Assembly (NCBI RefSeq): GCF_002806995.1 | Contig: NZ_NIHE01000001.1 | Coordinates: forward strand, 248,001-312,000 | Direction of reading: 5' to 3' | Source of the DNA: Confluentibacter lentus | Lineage (GTDB): Bacteria > Bacteroidota > Bacteroidia > Flavobacteriales > Flavobacteriaceae | Length of the DNA stretch: 64,000 nt | Shown: piece after piece, positions 54,320 to 63,110 of the stretch | Numbering within the stretch: the stretch's first letter is position 1 | Layout of the letters: each line of letters begins with the position of its first letter | Notes under the pieces: model-generated | What the model was told of the DNA's origin: nothing | The model's database searches: none | Seen by the model: the letters and a program-made list of their open reading frames with translations, nothing else | Program-made: the position numbers and the translations under genes

Positions 54320-55108
54320 ATGAACTATAAAATATCAATCATTATCCCCATCCTAAACGAAGCAGAAACTATAGGAAATCTGATAAATTTTCTTTCTGTC
54401 AATTCAACAGAAGAAAACATATCGGAAATCATTGTAGTGGATGGCGGAAGTACGGATGGTTCCCAACATATAGTCAATAATTTTGTCACTTCGAGTGATT
54501 CTGAACGTAGTGAAGAATTGTATCGAGAAGCCACTAAAAAAGGTCTCGATACTTTTTTGAAAAACAAAAACACTCGACCTGACATTTTCCTTTTAAATTC
54601 CGAAAAAGGTCGTGCCAAACAAATGAATTTGGGTGCAAAAAATGCCTCAGGAAACATCCTTTATTTTTTGCATGCCGATTCATTTCCACCTAAAGATTTC
54701 GACCAATTCATTATTGAAAAAATAGAAAAAGGACATCAAGCTGGTTGTTTTAGAATGCAATTTGATAGCAATCATTGGTGGTTAAAACTGGCTGGTTGGT
54801 TTACGCAATTCAATTGGAAAATATGCCGTGGTGGCGACCAAAGCCTGTTTATTACTAAAGAACTTTTCAATGATTTGGGCGGTTACAATGAAACTTATAT
54901 TATCTGTGAAGATTATATCCTGATAAACAAATTATATGAGAGAACCCCGTTTACGGTTATCAATAAGAAACTGAAAACCTCAGCAAGATTATATGAAAAA
55001 CATGGCGTTTTTAAACTACAATATCACTTTTGGGTCATTCATGTGAAAAAATGGTTTGGTGCAAATGCTGAAACACTTTACAAATATTATAAAAAACATA
55101 TTTGCTAA
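54320..55108 (+). CDS. TIGR04283-family arsenosugar glycosyltransferase (GT2) with in-frame repeat insert
   Basis: A 262-residue GT2-fold glycosyltransferase. I-S-I-I-I-P-I-L-N-E, V-V-D-G-G-S-T-D-G-S (about 39-48), G-R-A-K-Q-M-N and Y-F-L-H-A-D-S (DxD equivalent) match the TIGR04283 family found in arsenosugar clusters. Residues 56-88 (starting V-T-S-S-D-S-E-R-S-E) are encoded by a 99-bp palindromic repeat (54485-54583) and have no counterpart I can recall in the family; without them the length is 229, the usual size. The insert lies between the first nucleotide-binding strand and the GRAKQMN helix and keeps the frame, so activity may survive. Confidence 0.87.
   Translation: MNYKISIIIPILNEAETIGNLINFLSVNSTEENISEIIVVDGGSTDGSQHIVNNFVTSSDSERSEELYREATKKGLDTFLKNKNTRPDIFLLNSEKGRAKQMNLGAKNASGNILYFLHADSFPPKDFDQFIIEKIEKGHQAGCFRMQFDSNHWWLKLAGWFTQFNWKICRGGDQSLFITKELFNDLGGYNETYIICEDYILINKLYERTPFTVINKKLKTSARLYEKHGVFKLQYHFWVIHVKKWFGANAETLYKYYKKHIC
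54485..54583. repeat. 99-bp palindromic element inserted in frame in a glycosyltransferase gene
   Basis: The ends GTCACTTCGAGTG (54485-54497) and CACTCGACCTGAC (54571-54583) are inverted repeats (11 of 13). An inner pair GTATCGAGA (54520-54528) and TCTCGATAC (54544-54552) is perfect. Length is exactly 33 codons and it starts on a codon boundary. The GTCACTTCGAGTG...GTATCGAGA pattern resembles an intergenic repeat I recall from flavobacterial genomes. Confidence 0.72.
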
Positions 55109-55836
55109 CTTTTATTTCTACCCATTTCGTTTGGGTATAACGTCTTTACTACATCACTCTGAAAAAATGCTTTGGTATCGATATTCATTCCCGTAAGTTT
55201 TCCGTAAAATGTAGCACCTGTATCTACATTCCAAACATTGGCAGCATGCATGGGTTCGTAAGAATTAAAATTGATGGTTGGGGTATGACCTATGAAAATT
55301 TCGCTGTAATGTTTCAATCGGTTGGGGTATAATTCGGAATGGACTTCTATATTTTTATCCAATGCCAAAGCCATTTCCCAAAGTGTCCGGTCAAAATAAA
55401 ACGTCTCTCTAAAAACTTCTTTTTCTACACCATGCATGGATGTAAAACCAGCATGAATGAATAGCCTGTTTTTATCATCTATATAATAAAGTGGCATGTT
55501 TTGAAAAAATTGAAAATGCTGCTCTTTGTCTTCTTTAGAAAAACCCGTGTAACTTTCCATAGTTTCTTTGCCGCCGTGAATATACCAAGTGGGGTTAACG
55601 TAATCTGATTTCAACCATTCCTCGCACCAAACATCATGGTTTCCTTTAATAAAAATGCAATTTATTTTTTCTGAAAGTTCTATTAAAAATTGAATGACTT
55701 GAGCCGATTCGCTCCAACCATCTACATAATCTCCTAAAAAAATAAGTGTGTCTTCATCTTGTATTTCCAGCATATTCAATACCTGAATCAAAGCTTTAAA
55801 TCCGCCATGAATATCTCCAATAACAAATGTTCGCAT
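55105..55836 (-). CDS. Calcineurin-type metallophosphoesterase (PPP family)
   Basis: A 243-residue cytoplasmic phosphatase with all metal-binding blocks of the PPP superfamily: G-D-I-H-G-G (7-12), G-D-Y-V-D-G (about 35-40), G-N-H-D-V-W (about 64-69), and later H-A-G-F and I-G-H-T. It resembles bacterial serine/threonine phosphatases or Ap4A hydrolase-like proteins. Convergent with the glycosyltransferase, overlapping it by four bases at the stop codons. Whether it belongs to the arsenosugar pathway is uncertain. Confidence 0.88.
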   Translation of the reverse strand: MRTFVIGDIHGGFKALIQVLNMLEIQDEDTLIFLGDYVDGWSESAQVIQFLIELSEKINCIFIKGNHDVWCEEWLKSDYVNPTWYIHGGKETMESYTGFSKEDKEQHFQFFQNMPLYYIDDKNRLFIHAGFTSMHGVEKEVFRETFYFDRTLWEMALALDKNIEVHSELYPNRLKHYSEIFIGHTPTINFNSYEPMHAANVWNVDTGATFYGKLTGMNIDTKAFFQSDVVKTLYPNEMGRNKS

Positions 55837-55922
55837 AATCTCTTTTTTACAAAACTAAGAGATATTGCCCAAAATGATAAATACAGAGATTAAGTTTATA
55901 TTAAAAAGGAAATGTTATAAAC

Positions 55923-56930
55923 TCAATATTTGGAATACCAATCCCTTAAAATAGCTTGAGCTGGTTTGTTTTGCGGTGAAAATTGAGAAGCATCTTCGCC
56001 TCCAGTACGTTCAGCATCATGAAACCATTTCCAGACAAAGCCACCAGCAAACCAGTCTTCATTCCAGAAAGTTTCCAAAAGTGCTTGCGTGGCATTCTTT
56101 TGAGCTTCAAAATTTACAACGGTCATATCCCTATCGCTTCGCCATGGCTGTTTTCCAGAAAAATCGACACTTCTATAACCATATTCGGTGAATAAAATAG
56201 GCTTGTTGTATTTTTTAGAAAATGCGTGAATGGTGTCTTTATGTTGCACCCAGCCTAATTTGCAAGCTTCAACGGTTGGTGTTTTTAAATCGCTCACTGG
56301 AAAATAAGCATCAATGCCAATATAATCCAATTGGTCCCAAAAAGGCGTTCTATCATATTCATTCCAATTGGCGGCATACGTTAATTTTCCTTTGTATATT
56401 TTTTTAATCTCAGTTATCAACTGTTTCCAATACTCTGGACGGTGATCAATAAAACCCTCCAATTCGGTGCCAATACAAAAAATATCGGCATGAACTTCTT
56501 CGGCTACCGAGGCAAAATCTAAAATATAGTCGGCATATGATTGTTCCAATAGTAACCAATCTTCTTCTTTTTCCATTTTAATCAAGCCTGTAAATGTACC
56601 TCTAGCCACCCAAATTTGAGGTTTCAGCATAATTTTTATACCACGTGCTTTCAAGCTTTCAATGTATTGCTTGACACCTCTTTTAGATTCTCCAAACCAT
56701 TGATTATTTCTGTTGTAATGAATCTCTGGGTTATCAATATTTCTAATAAAAGCAAAAGGCATGATGGAGGCATAATTAGCATGAATATTCACCACGGGGT
56801 CTATATGCGTGGCGTTGATAGTATCTCTGGAAGACACAAAACTAACTCCATTGATTTTTTCTGGCTTGGCGGGAGCCATCGCGCAAGCACTCAATAAAAA
56901 AATGGCAAACAGCCCAAAAAATTTTCTCAT
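55923..56930 (-). CDS. GH113-like glycoside hydrolase lipoprotein
   Basis: A 335-residue TIM-barrel lipoprotein (F-L-L-S-A-C, Cys16). Candidate catalytic glutamates lie in C-I-G-T-E-L-E-G-F near residue 155 and L-F-T-E-Y-G-Y-R near residue 245, the spacing of clan GH-A enzymes, and the barrel strands resemble beta-mannanase family GH113. The exact family and substrate are not certain. It lies inside the arsenosugar region but on the opposite strand, so its role there is open. Confidence 0.78.
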   Translation of the reverse strand: MRKFFGLFAIFLLSACAMAPAKPEKINGVSFVSSRDTINATHIDPVVNIHANYASIMPFAFIRNIDNPEIHYNRNNQWFGESKRGVKQYIESLKARGIKIMLKPQIWVARGTFTGLIKMEKEEDWLLLEQSYADYILDFASVAEEVHADIFCIGTELEGFIDHRPEYWKQLITEIKKIYKGKLTYAANWNEYDRTPFWDQLDYIGIDAYFPVSDLKTPTVEACKLGWVQHKDTIHAFSKKYNKPILFTEYGYRSVDFSGKQPWRSDRDMTVVNFEAQKNATQALLETFWNEDWFAGGFVWKWFHDAERTGGEDASQFSPQNKPAQAILRDWYSKY

Positions 56931-57022
56931 ACCTAAAATTTAATGTTTAAATTTAAACAAAATGAATTTATAACATAAGTTTTTAACAAACCCATCGACA
57001 AACCTTCTACTAATCACATTTC

Positions 57023-58327
57023 ATGGAACACGTTGTTATTATTGGTAATGGTATTTCTGGCGTGACGGCAGCCCGACATATTAGAAAACGTTCCAATAAA
57101 AAAATCACCATCATTTCAGCTGAATCTGAGTACTTCTTTTCCAGAACCGCATTGATGTATGTGTATATGGGACACATGAAATTCGAGCATACCAAACCTT
57201 ACGAAGATTGGTTTTGGAGTAAAAATCGGATTGACATCAAAAACGGCTTTGTAGAAACCATTGAAACAGCGACCAAAACCCTTCATTTTTCGGATGGAGA
57301 AACACTTCAATACGACAAATTAATCATTGCAACTGGGAGCAAATCCAATAAATTTGGATGGCAAGGTCAAAATTTAAAAGGGGTGCAAGGACTTTACAGC
57401 AAACAAGATTTAGAAAATTTAGAAGTGCATGCACCAAACAACACCATTTGCAAACGTGCGGTGATTGTTGGCGGTGGTTTGATTGGCATTGAATTGGCTG
57501 AAATGCTCAATTCCAGAAATATTCCTGTGACGTTTTTAGTCCGTGAAAGTAGTTTTTGGAACAGCGTGTTACCTGATGGCGAAAGCCAAATGATCAACAG
57601 ACATATTAAAAATCATCATATTGATTTACGATTATCTTCTAATCTAAAGGAGATTGTTTCTGATGAACAGGGCAAAGTAAAATCCGTAATTATTGAAGAG
57701 ACTGGCGAAGAAATTTCCTGTGATTTTGTGGGTTTAGCAGCGGGTGTTTCACCAAACATCGATTTTATTAAAGAGTCTGATATCGAAACCAATAAAGGTA
57801 TTTTAGTGAATCGGTTTTTAGAAACTAATATCCCCGATGTGTATGCCATTGGCGATTGTGCCGAACAACGTGAAGCCATCGGCAATAGAAAATCTATCGA
57901 AGCCGTTTGGTACACGGGACGGATGATGGGTGAAGTTGTGGCACAAACTATTTGCGGACATAAAATACCTTATAATCCCGGACATTGGTTCAATTCTGCT
58001 AAATTTTTTGATATTGAATATCAAACCTACGGTTGGGTTCATGGCTCCAAAACAAAACCAGATGATGAGGCACATTTCCATTGGAAACATGAGGACAACA
58101 CCAAATGCATTACCATCGCTTTTAATAAAAACACCAATGATTTTTTGGGTATCAATACTTTTGGCATCAGAATGCGTCACGAAGTTTTTGATAAGTGGTT
58201 GACGGAAAAACGAGCTCTGGATTATGTTATTAATCATTTACCGGAGGCTAATTTCGACCCAGAATTTTACAAACATTATGAGCAAGGCATTCAAAAGGCC
58301 TATAAAACCCAATTACAAACTGTATGA
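57023..58327 (+). CDS. NAD(P)/FAD-dependent oxidoreductase
   Basis: A 434-residue two-dinucleotide-binding flavoprotein. The FAD-binding G-N-G-I-S-G (8-13), the second Rossmann motif V-I-V-G-G-G-L-I-G-I-E (about 149-159) and the late Y-A-I-G-D-C-A segment are clear. It resembles nitrite reductase-type and rubredoxin/ferredoxin reductase-like enzymes. It overlaps the next gene by four bases (ATGA), which codes for a membrane polyferredoxin, so electrons probably pass from NAD(P)H through this flavin to the iron-sulfur clusters or the reverse (inference). It follows the arsenosugar genes on the same strand after two reversed genes. Confidence 0.9.
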   Translation: MEHVVIIGNGISGVTAARHIRKRSNKKITIISAESEYFFSRTALMYVYMGHMKFEHTKPYEDWFWSKNRIDIKNGFVETIETATKTLHFSDGETLQYDKLIIATGSKSNKFGWQGQNLKGVQGLYSKQDLENLEVHAPNNTICKRAVIVGGGLIGIELAEMLNSRNIPVTFLVRESSFWNSVLPDGESQMINRHIKNHHIDLRLSSNLKEIVSDEQGKVKSVIIEETGEEISCDFVGLAAGVSPNIDFIKESDIETNKGILVNRFLETNIPDVYAIGDCAEQREAIGNRKSIEAVWYTGRMMGEVVAQTICGHKIPYNPGHWFNSAKFFDIEYQTYGWVHGSKTKPDDEAHFHWKHEDNTKCITIAFNKNTNDFLGINTFGIRMRHEVFDKWLTEKRALDYVINHLPEANFDPEFYKHYEQGIQKAYKTQLQTV

Positions 58328-59913
58328 GCGATAATCTAAAACAAAGCATGTCTTTAGCAAAACCAGATGCTCAAGACCTTTCCGTAAAACAAAAAATAGC
58401 ACTGGCTATTGGTTTTACTGGATGTTTCATTTTAGTGCTTGCGCTTTTTAATACCCATTTTTCGAATAAAAGCTTGTTTTTAACCCTTTCCATGGTATTG
58501 ATTACTATTGGTACCATTATTTTTTCCAATGATGCGTATTTGAACACCTCCAAAGGCATAAAAAATGACGGTGTTTGGTTTAAATCCATTTCATCACGAG
58601 GTGTTTTAGGGTGGCTTACGGGGATATTCTTAACGTTATTTTATATCGTACTTTATTTTTATCCACACTATTTGGGCTTAGCTTCTGATGGAGGAAATAA
58701 CACTGGATTAATCGCGCTATTTGACCCATTAAGTCAATTATTAAGCGGAAGACCGGCAAGTCAATGGTTTGTTTATGGCACACTTTATACCGTTGCCATC
58801 CTGATTTTTGGTTACAAGTTCATGTTGAAATATCGCGATAATAAGTATGAGAAACTGCGAACCGTTTCTGTGATGTTTTTTCAATTGGCGTTCGCTTTTT
58901 TAATTCCTGAATTGATGTATCGCTTGAATTCAGATGTACCCTATTACGATTTAAAAAGTATTTGGCCTTTAAATTATTATAATTTTGAACGCTACCGAGT
59001 CAATCAATTTATAGATGCTGGCGATGTTGGTTTGGGCTTATTGATTTTCGGGATTGTTTCCATCTTAATAATTACCCCAATTCTCACTTATAAATACGGA
59101 AAACGTTGGTATTGCTCTTGGGTTTGCGGCTGTGGTGCCCTGGCAGAAACGGTTGGCGACCCTTTTAGACAATTAAGTGATAAACGTCAAATCGCTTGGA
59201 AAATAGAGCGTTGGGTAGTGCATAGCGTTTTAGTATTCGTGGTGTTGATGACAACGGCAGTAGTTTATTCGTATTTAGGTGAAGATTCCAGTAAATACTG
59301 GTTGACTAGAAAATTGTTTTTAGGCTTGGTAACGGCATTGTTAACACTCGTTTTTATTTTAACGATGGTTTTCAAACGTCATGAATTGGGCAAGGATGCC
59401 CGTTATGGCGCTATGGGTTATTTTGTAATCATCATATTTTTAATCGGACTGCATTATTTTAGTACCAACAATACTCTATTTTTGTTCAAATCCGAAACCT
59501 TAAGAACCACCTATGCGTTTTTAATCGGTTCTATTTTTTCTGGAGTTATTGGCACTGGTTTTTATCCGATTTTTGGAAGTCGGGTTTGGTGCCGATTTGG
59601 TTGCCCCATGGCAGCTATTTTAGGTTTTCAACAACGTATGTTTTCTAAATTTAGGATTACTACCAATGGCGGACAATGTATTTCTTGTGGCAATTGCTCC
59701 ACCTATTGTGAAATGGGTATTGACGTACGTGCGTATGCTCAAAAAGGAGAAAATATTGTTAGAAGCAGTTGTGTCGGCTGTGGTATTTGCAGTGCGGTTT
59801 GCCCTAGAGGCGTACTGAAATTAGAGAACGATTCCATGAAAGGACGCATCAATCCAACGGAAATTTTATTGGGTAACGATGTGAATTTAATGGATTTGGT
59901 GAATCAGAAATAA
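58324..59913 (+). CDS. Membrane-bound 4Fe-4S polyferredoxin (NapH/CcoG-like)
   Basis: A 529-residue protein with about ten membrane segments and four cysteine groups. Cys264/268/270 (Y-C-S-W-V-C-G-C-G) and Cys423/427 (W-C-R-F-G-C-P) are the membrane-linked motifs of the NapH/NosR-type family. Two ferredoxin motifs follow: Cys452/455/458/462 and Cys483/486/489/493, the latter ending C-P-R-G. No periplasmic FMN domain is visible. With the coupled flavoprotein it forms an electron-transfer pair. The link with arsenosugar or radical-SAM chemistry, which needs low-potential electrons for ArsS, is attractive but unproved. Confidence 0.9.
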   Translation: MSDNLKQSMSLAKPDAQDLSVKQKIALAIGFTGCFILVLALFNTHFSNKSLFLTLSMVLITIGTIIFSNDAYLNTSKGIKNDGVWFKSISSRGVLGWLTGIFLTLFYIVLYFYPHYLGLASDGGNNTGLIALFDPLSQLLSGRPASQWFVYGTLYTVAILIFGYKFMLKYRDNKYEKLRTVSVMFFQLAFAFLIPELMYRLNSDVPYYDLKSIWPLNYYNFERYRVNQFIDAGDVGLGLLIFGIVSILIITPILTYKYGKRWYCSWVCGCGALAETVGDPFRQLSDKRQIAWKIERWVVHSVLVFVVLMTTAVVYSYLGEDSSKYWLTRKLFLGLVTALLTLVFILTMVFKRHELGKDARYGAMGYFVIIIFLIGLHYFSTNNTLFLFKSETLRTTYAFLIGSIFSGVIGTGFYPIFGSRVWCRFGCPMAAILGFQQRMFSKFRITTNGGQCISCGNCSTYCEMGIDVRAYAQKGENIVRSSCVGCGICSAVCPRGVLKLENDSMKGRINPTEILLGNDVNLMDLVNQK

Positions 59914-60606
59914 CTAGATTTTAAAATTAAATCCTTCTAAAACCTTTTCATCATACTTTACCTTATCAAACGTATATAAATACGCCCCTTTTTTTGATGC
60001 ATTGGTATCCTTTTCGTCCAATCTAACCAATATACCAAAGGAGTTTATTTTATTGATAAAGTTTCGTTTATCTAATTTTTTATTGAGGATAGACTCGTAT
60101 AATTTCTGTAATTGACGCATGGTGAATTTTGGAGGTAACAACTCAAAACCAATCGGTTTGCTTAAAGCCCTGCGTTTTAATCTGGCAATCGCTTTTTCAA
60201 CCATTTTATTATGGTCAAAAATTAAATCAGGTGCTTTATCCAAACTAAACCACTGTGCCGAATGGTTTTGAATAAGTTCTTTATCATGCATCGCGATGTC
60301 AATTAAGGCATAATATGCCACAGATAAGGTTCGCGCCACAGGATCTCTATCCACTTTACTGAACGTGTAAAGCTGTTCCATGTAAATAGTTCTTAAACCT
60401 GTAAGGTCGTATAAAATCCGAATAGCAGCTTCATCTAAATTTTCTTCTTCTTTTAAAAAACCGCCCATTAAGGACCATTTTCCCAATTCTGGTTCAAAAT
60501 CCCTTTTAATCAGTAAAATTTTTAATGCGCCTTTATCAAATCCGAAAATGATACAATCTACCGCTATTAAAATTTTATCTGTGTTGCTATAAATGTTAGA
60601 TGGCAT
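59914..60606 (-). CDS. araR: NUDIX/winged-helix regulator, AraR-like (NrtR family)
   Basis: A 230-residue protein with an N-terminal NUDIX domain and a C-terminal winged-helix domain (about 150-225), the NrtR arrangement. The NUDIX box is degenerate: Gly49, Glu55 and Arg63 are kept, but the R-E-U-x-E-E core reads R-I-L-Y-D-L, so hydrolysis is probably lost and the domain senses a ligand. Bacteroides AraR, a repressor of arabinose genes released by L-arabinose, is of this type (established knowledge). Divergent from araB, with a palindrome between, supporting that identity. Confidence 0.88.
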   Translation of the reverse strand: MPSNIYSNTDKILIAVDCIIFGFDKGALKILLIKRDFEPELGKWSLMGGFLKEEENLDEAAIRILYDLTGLRTIYMEQLYTFSKVDRDPVARTLSVAYYALIDIAMHDKELIQNHSAQWFSLDKAPDLIFDHNKMVEKAIARLKRRALSKPIGFELLPPKFTMRQLQKLYESILNKKLDKRNFINKINSFGILVRLDEKDTNASKKGAYLYTFDKVKYDEKVLEGFNFKI

Positions 60607-60646
60607 ACCTTAATTTTTAATCCAATGTAATAAAAAAATTATTAAA

Positions 60647-60665
60647 AAGTGTTTTTTTTACACTT
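60647..60665. promoter_or_regulatory. Candidate AraR operator
   Basis: AAGTGT (60647-60652), seven bases, ACACTT (60660-60665): a perfect 6+6 inverted repeat. It lies 14 bases upstream of the -7 box, covering the -33 region of the araB promoter, where a repressor would block polymerase. It is also 40 bases before the araR start on the other side. Confidence 0.6.
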
Positions 60666-60679
60666 ATATAATTTTATAT

Positions 60680-60687
60680 TATATTTG
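60680..60687 (+). promoter_or_regulatory. -7 box of the araBDA promoter
   Basis: TATATTTG matches TAnnTTTG exactly, 23 bases before the araB start codon. No TTG is seen at the -33 spacing; the candidate operator occupies that place. Confidence 0.75.
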
Positions 60688-60710
60688 TTCCTACTCAAAG
60701 ATTTTTTTTA

Positions 60711-62375
60711 ATGAAAAGTTATGTTATAGGATTAGATTACGGATCGGATTCAGTACGAGCCGTATTAATTGACTCAGAAAATGGAAAAGAAATAGCCTCA
60801 GAAGTACAGTGGTACTCCCGTTGGAAAAAAGGTGCATATTGTAATGCATCGATAAATCAGTTTAGACAACACCCTTTAGACCATATTGAAGGCTTGGAAA
60901 CAACCATCAAATCAATAGTTTCTAAAAGTAAGGTAGATGCACAATTAATTAAAGCCATCTGTATTGACACCACTGGTTCTTCACCTGTTCCAATGACAGA
61001 AGATGGTACCCCACTGGCTTTAGTGAAAGGTTTTGAAGAAAACCCGAATGCCATGATGGTGTTGTGGAAAGACCATACGGCGATTGGTGAAGCCAATGAA
61101 ATTAACGACTTAGCTGCTAATTGGGGCGGTGAGGATTTCACAAAATATGAAGGTGGTATTTACTCGTCTGAATGGTTTTGGGCAAAAATATTGCATGTCA
61201 TCCGTGAAGATGAAGCCGTTAAAAATGCGGCGTTCACTTGGATGGAACACTGCGATTTAATGACGTATTTGCTGATTGATAACAAGGATTTGAAATCCTT
61301 TAAAAGAAGCCGTTGTGCCGCTGGACATAAAGCCATGTGGCATGAAAGCTGGGGCGGTTTGCCTGATGATGCCTTTTTGAATCAGTTGAATCCTTACTTG
61401 GTAAAATTAAAAGGACGACTTTATAAAGACACTTACACTTCTGATGAAATTGCTGGGAATCTGAGTCAAGAATGGGCTGATAAATTAGGTTTATCAACCA
61501 ATACAGTCGTTGCCGTTGGTACTTTTGATGCACATTCTGGAGCCGTTGGTGCGAAAATAGATGAAAACACCTTGGTTCGCGTTATGGGAACCTCCACCTG
61601 TGATATTATGGTGTCTCCAAAAGAAACCATTGGCACAAAAACCGTTCCTGGTATTTGTGGCCAAGTAGATGGTTCGGTCATTCCTGGACTGATTGGTTTA
61701 GAAGCTGGTCAATCTGCTTTTGGTGATGTATTGGCTTGGTTTAAAGATGTACTATATTGGCCCGTTGATAATTTGGTGTTAGCATCCAATATTTTAAGTG
61801 CTGAACAAAAAGCGGATTTAAAAGAAGAAATTGATGCCAACTTTATTAAAAGATTAAGTGAGCAAGCGGCGGCTATTCCGTTATCGGAAAGTATTCCAAC
61901 CGCTTTAGATTGGATTAATGGTCGTAGAACCCCTGACGCTAATCAGGAACTTAAAGCAGCAATGTCTAATTTATCATTAGGCACCAGAGCCCCTCATATA
62001 TTTAAAGCATTAATCAATGCGATTTGCTTTGGCTCTAAAAAAATTGTGGATAGATTTGAAGAAGAAGGTGTGCGTATCGATACCGTTATTGGTATTGGTG
62101 GTGTGGCTAGAAAATCGCCTTTCATCATGCAAACCTTGGCAAATGTTTTAAATAAACCGATTAAAGTGGCGGAATCTGATCAAGCACCCGCTTTGGGAGC
62201 AGCGATTTATGCAGCAGTAGCAGCAGGCATTTACCCGAACGTTATTGAAGCCAGTAAACACATGGGAAGCGATTTTGAAGCAGAATATTTACCTGAAAAC
62301 GATAAAATTGAAGATTACAAAGTGCTTATGGATTCCTATTCAGAATTAAGTGCTTTTATTGAATCCGTAAACTAA
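60711..62375 (+). CDS. araB: Ribulokinase
   Basis: An FGGY-family kinase phosphorylating L-ribulose to L-ribulose-5-phosphate, the second step of arabinose catabolism. The opening V-I-G-L-D-Y-G-S-D-S-V-R-A-V-L-I-D, C-I-D-T-T-G-S-S-P-V-P and the late G-G-V-A-R-K-S-P-F-I-M-Q are family marks, and the 554-residue length is normal for AraB. First gene of araB-araD-araA, eight bases before araD. Confidence 0.96.
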   Translation: MKSYVIGLDYGSDSVRAVLIDSENGKEIASEVQWYSRWKKGAYCNASINQFRQHPLDHIEGLETTIKSIVSKSKVDAQLIKAICIDTTGSSPVPMTEDGTPLALVKGFEENPNAMMVLWKDHTAIGEANEINDLAANWGGEDFTKYEGGIYSSEWFWAKILHVIREDEAVKNAAFTWMEHCDLMTYLLIDNKDLKSFKRSRCAAGHKAMWHESWGGLPDDAFLNQLNPYLVKLKGRLYKDTYTSDEIAGNLSQEWADKLGLSTNTVVAVGTFDAHSGAVGAKIDENTLVRVMGTSTCDIMVSPKETIGTKTVPGICGQVDGSVIPGLIGLEAGQSAFGDVLAWFKDVLYWPVDNLVLASNILSAEQKADLKEEIDANFIKRLSEQAAAIPLSESIPTALDWINGRRTPDANQELKAAMSNLSLGTRAPHIFKALINAICFGSKKIVDRFEEEGVRIDTVIGIGGVARKSPFIMQTLANVLNKPIKVAESDQAPALGAAIYAAVAAGIYPNVIEASKHMGSDFEAEYLPENDKIEDYKVLMDSYSELSAFIESVN

Positions 62376-62383
62376 TATTAAAC

Positions 62384-63085
62384 ATGAGTTCAAAATATAA
62401 AGATTTAAAGCAAGAATGCTACGAAGCCAATATGCAATTGGACGCCTTAGGTTTGGTAGTCTATACTTTTGGAAATGTGAGTGCGGTTGATAGAAAAAAT
62501 GGTGTTTTTGCCATCAAACCGAGTGGCGTGCCTTATGAGGTTTTAAAACCTGAAGACATTGTTATTTTAGATTTTGATAACAATATTATTGAAGGTACCA
62601 TGCGACCTTCATCAGACACTAAAACACACTCCTATCTTTACAAACATTGGGAAGACATTGGTGGTATTGCGCATACGCATGCCACATATTCTTGTGCTTG
62701 GGCACAATCGCAATTAGATATTCCTATTTTTGGAACGACTCACGCCGATCATTTAACATCTGATATTCCTTGTGCGCCGCCGATGAGCGACGATTTAATT
62801 CAAGGAAATTACGAACATAATACGGGTATTCAAATTCTAGATTGTTTTAAAAACAAAGGCCTTTCTTATCAAGAAGTCGAAATGATTCTTATTGGAAACC
62901 ATGGCCCTTTTGCTTGGGGAAAAAACGCTGCCAAAGCTGTATATAATAGTAAAGTGTTGGAAGTCGTTGCCGAAATGGCTTATTTAACCCGACAAATAAA
63001 TCCGAATGCCCCAAGACTTAAAGATTCATTAATCAAAAAACATTATGAGCGTAAACACGGAAAAAATTCCTATTACGGTCAATAA
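62384..63085 (+). CDS. araD: L-ribulose-5-phosphate 4-epimerase
   Basis: A class-II-aldolase-fold zinc enzyme converting L-ribulose-5-phosphate to D-xylulose-5-phosphate. The metal-binding H-T-H-A-T-Y (near residue 96) and the late L-I-G-N-H-G-P-F-A-W-G are present. 233 residues, normal. Middle gene of the arabinose operon. Confidence 0.96.
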   Translation: MSSKYKDLKQECYEANMQLDALGLVVYTFGNVSAVDRKNGVFAIKPSGVPYEVLKPEDIVILDFDNNIIEGTMRPSSDTKTHSYLYKHWEDIGGIAHTHATYSCAWAQSQLDIPIFGTTHADHLTSDIPCAPPMSDDLIQGNYEHNTGIQILDCFKNKGLSYQEVEMILIGNHGPFAWGKNAAKAVYNSKVLEVVAEMAYLTRQINPNAPRLKDSLIKKHYERKHGKNSYYGQ

Positions 63086-63110
63086 CTAACTATAATTCAA
63101 ACTATTAAAA

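Noticed and set aside
57818-58237. 139-codon open frame on the minus strand
   Set aside because: Antisense to the FAD oxidoreductase; its translation mirrors conserved codons of that gene.
48629-59913. A linked arsenic regulator or efflux/reductase genes (ArsR, ArsB/Acr3, ArsC)
   Set aside because: None of the genes in or around the locus shows the motifs of these families, so resistance functions must lie elsewhere.
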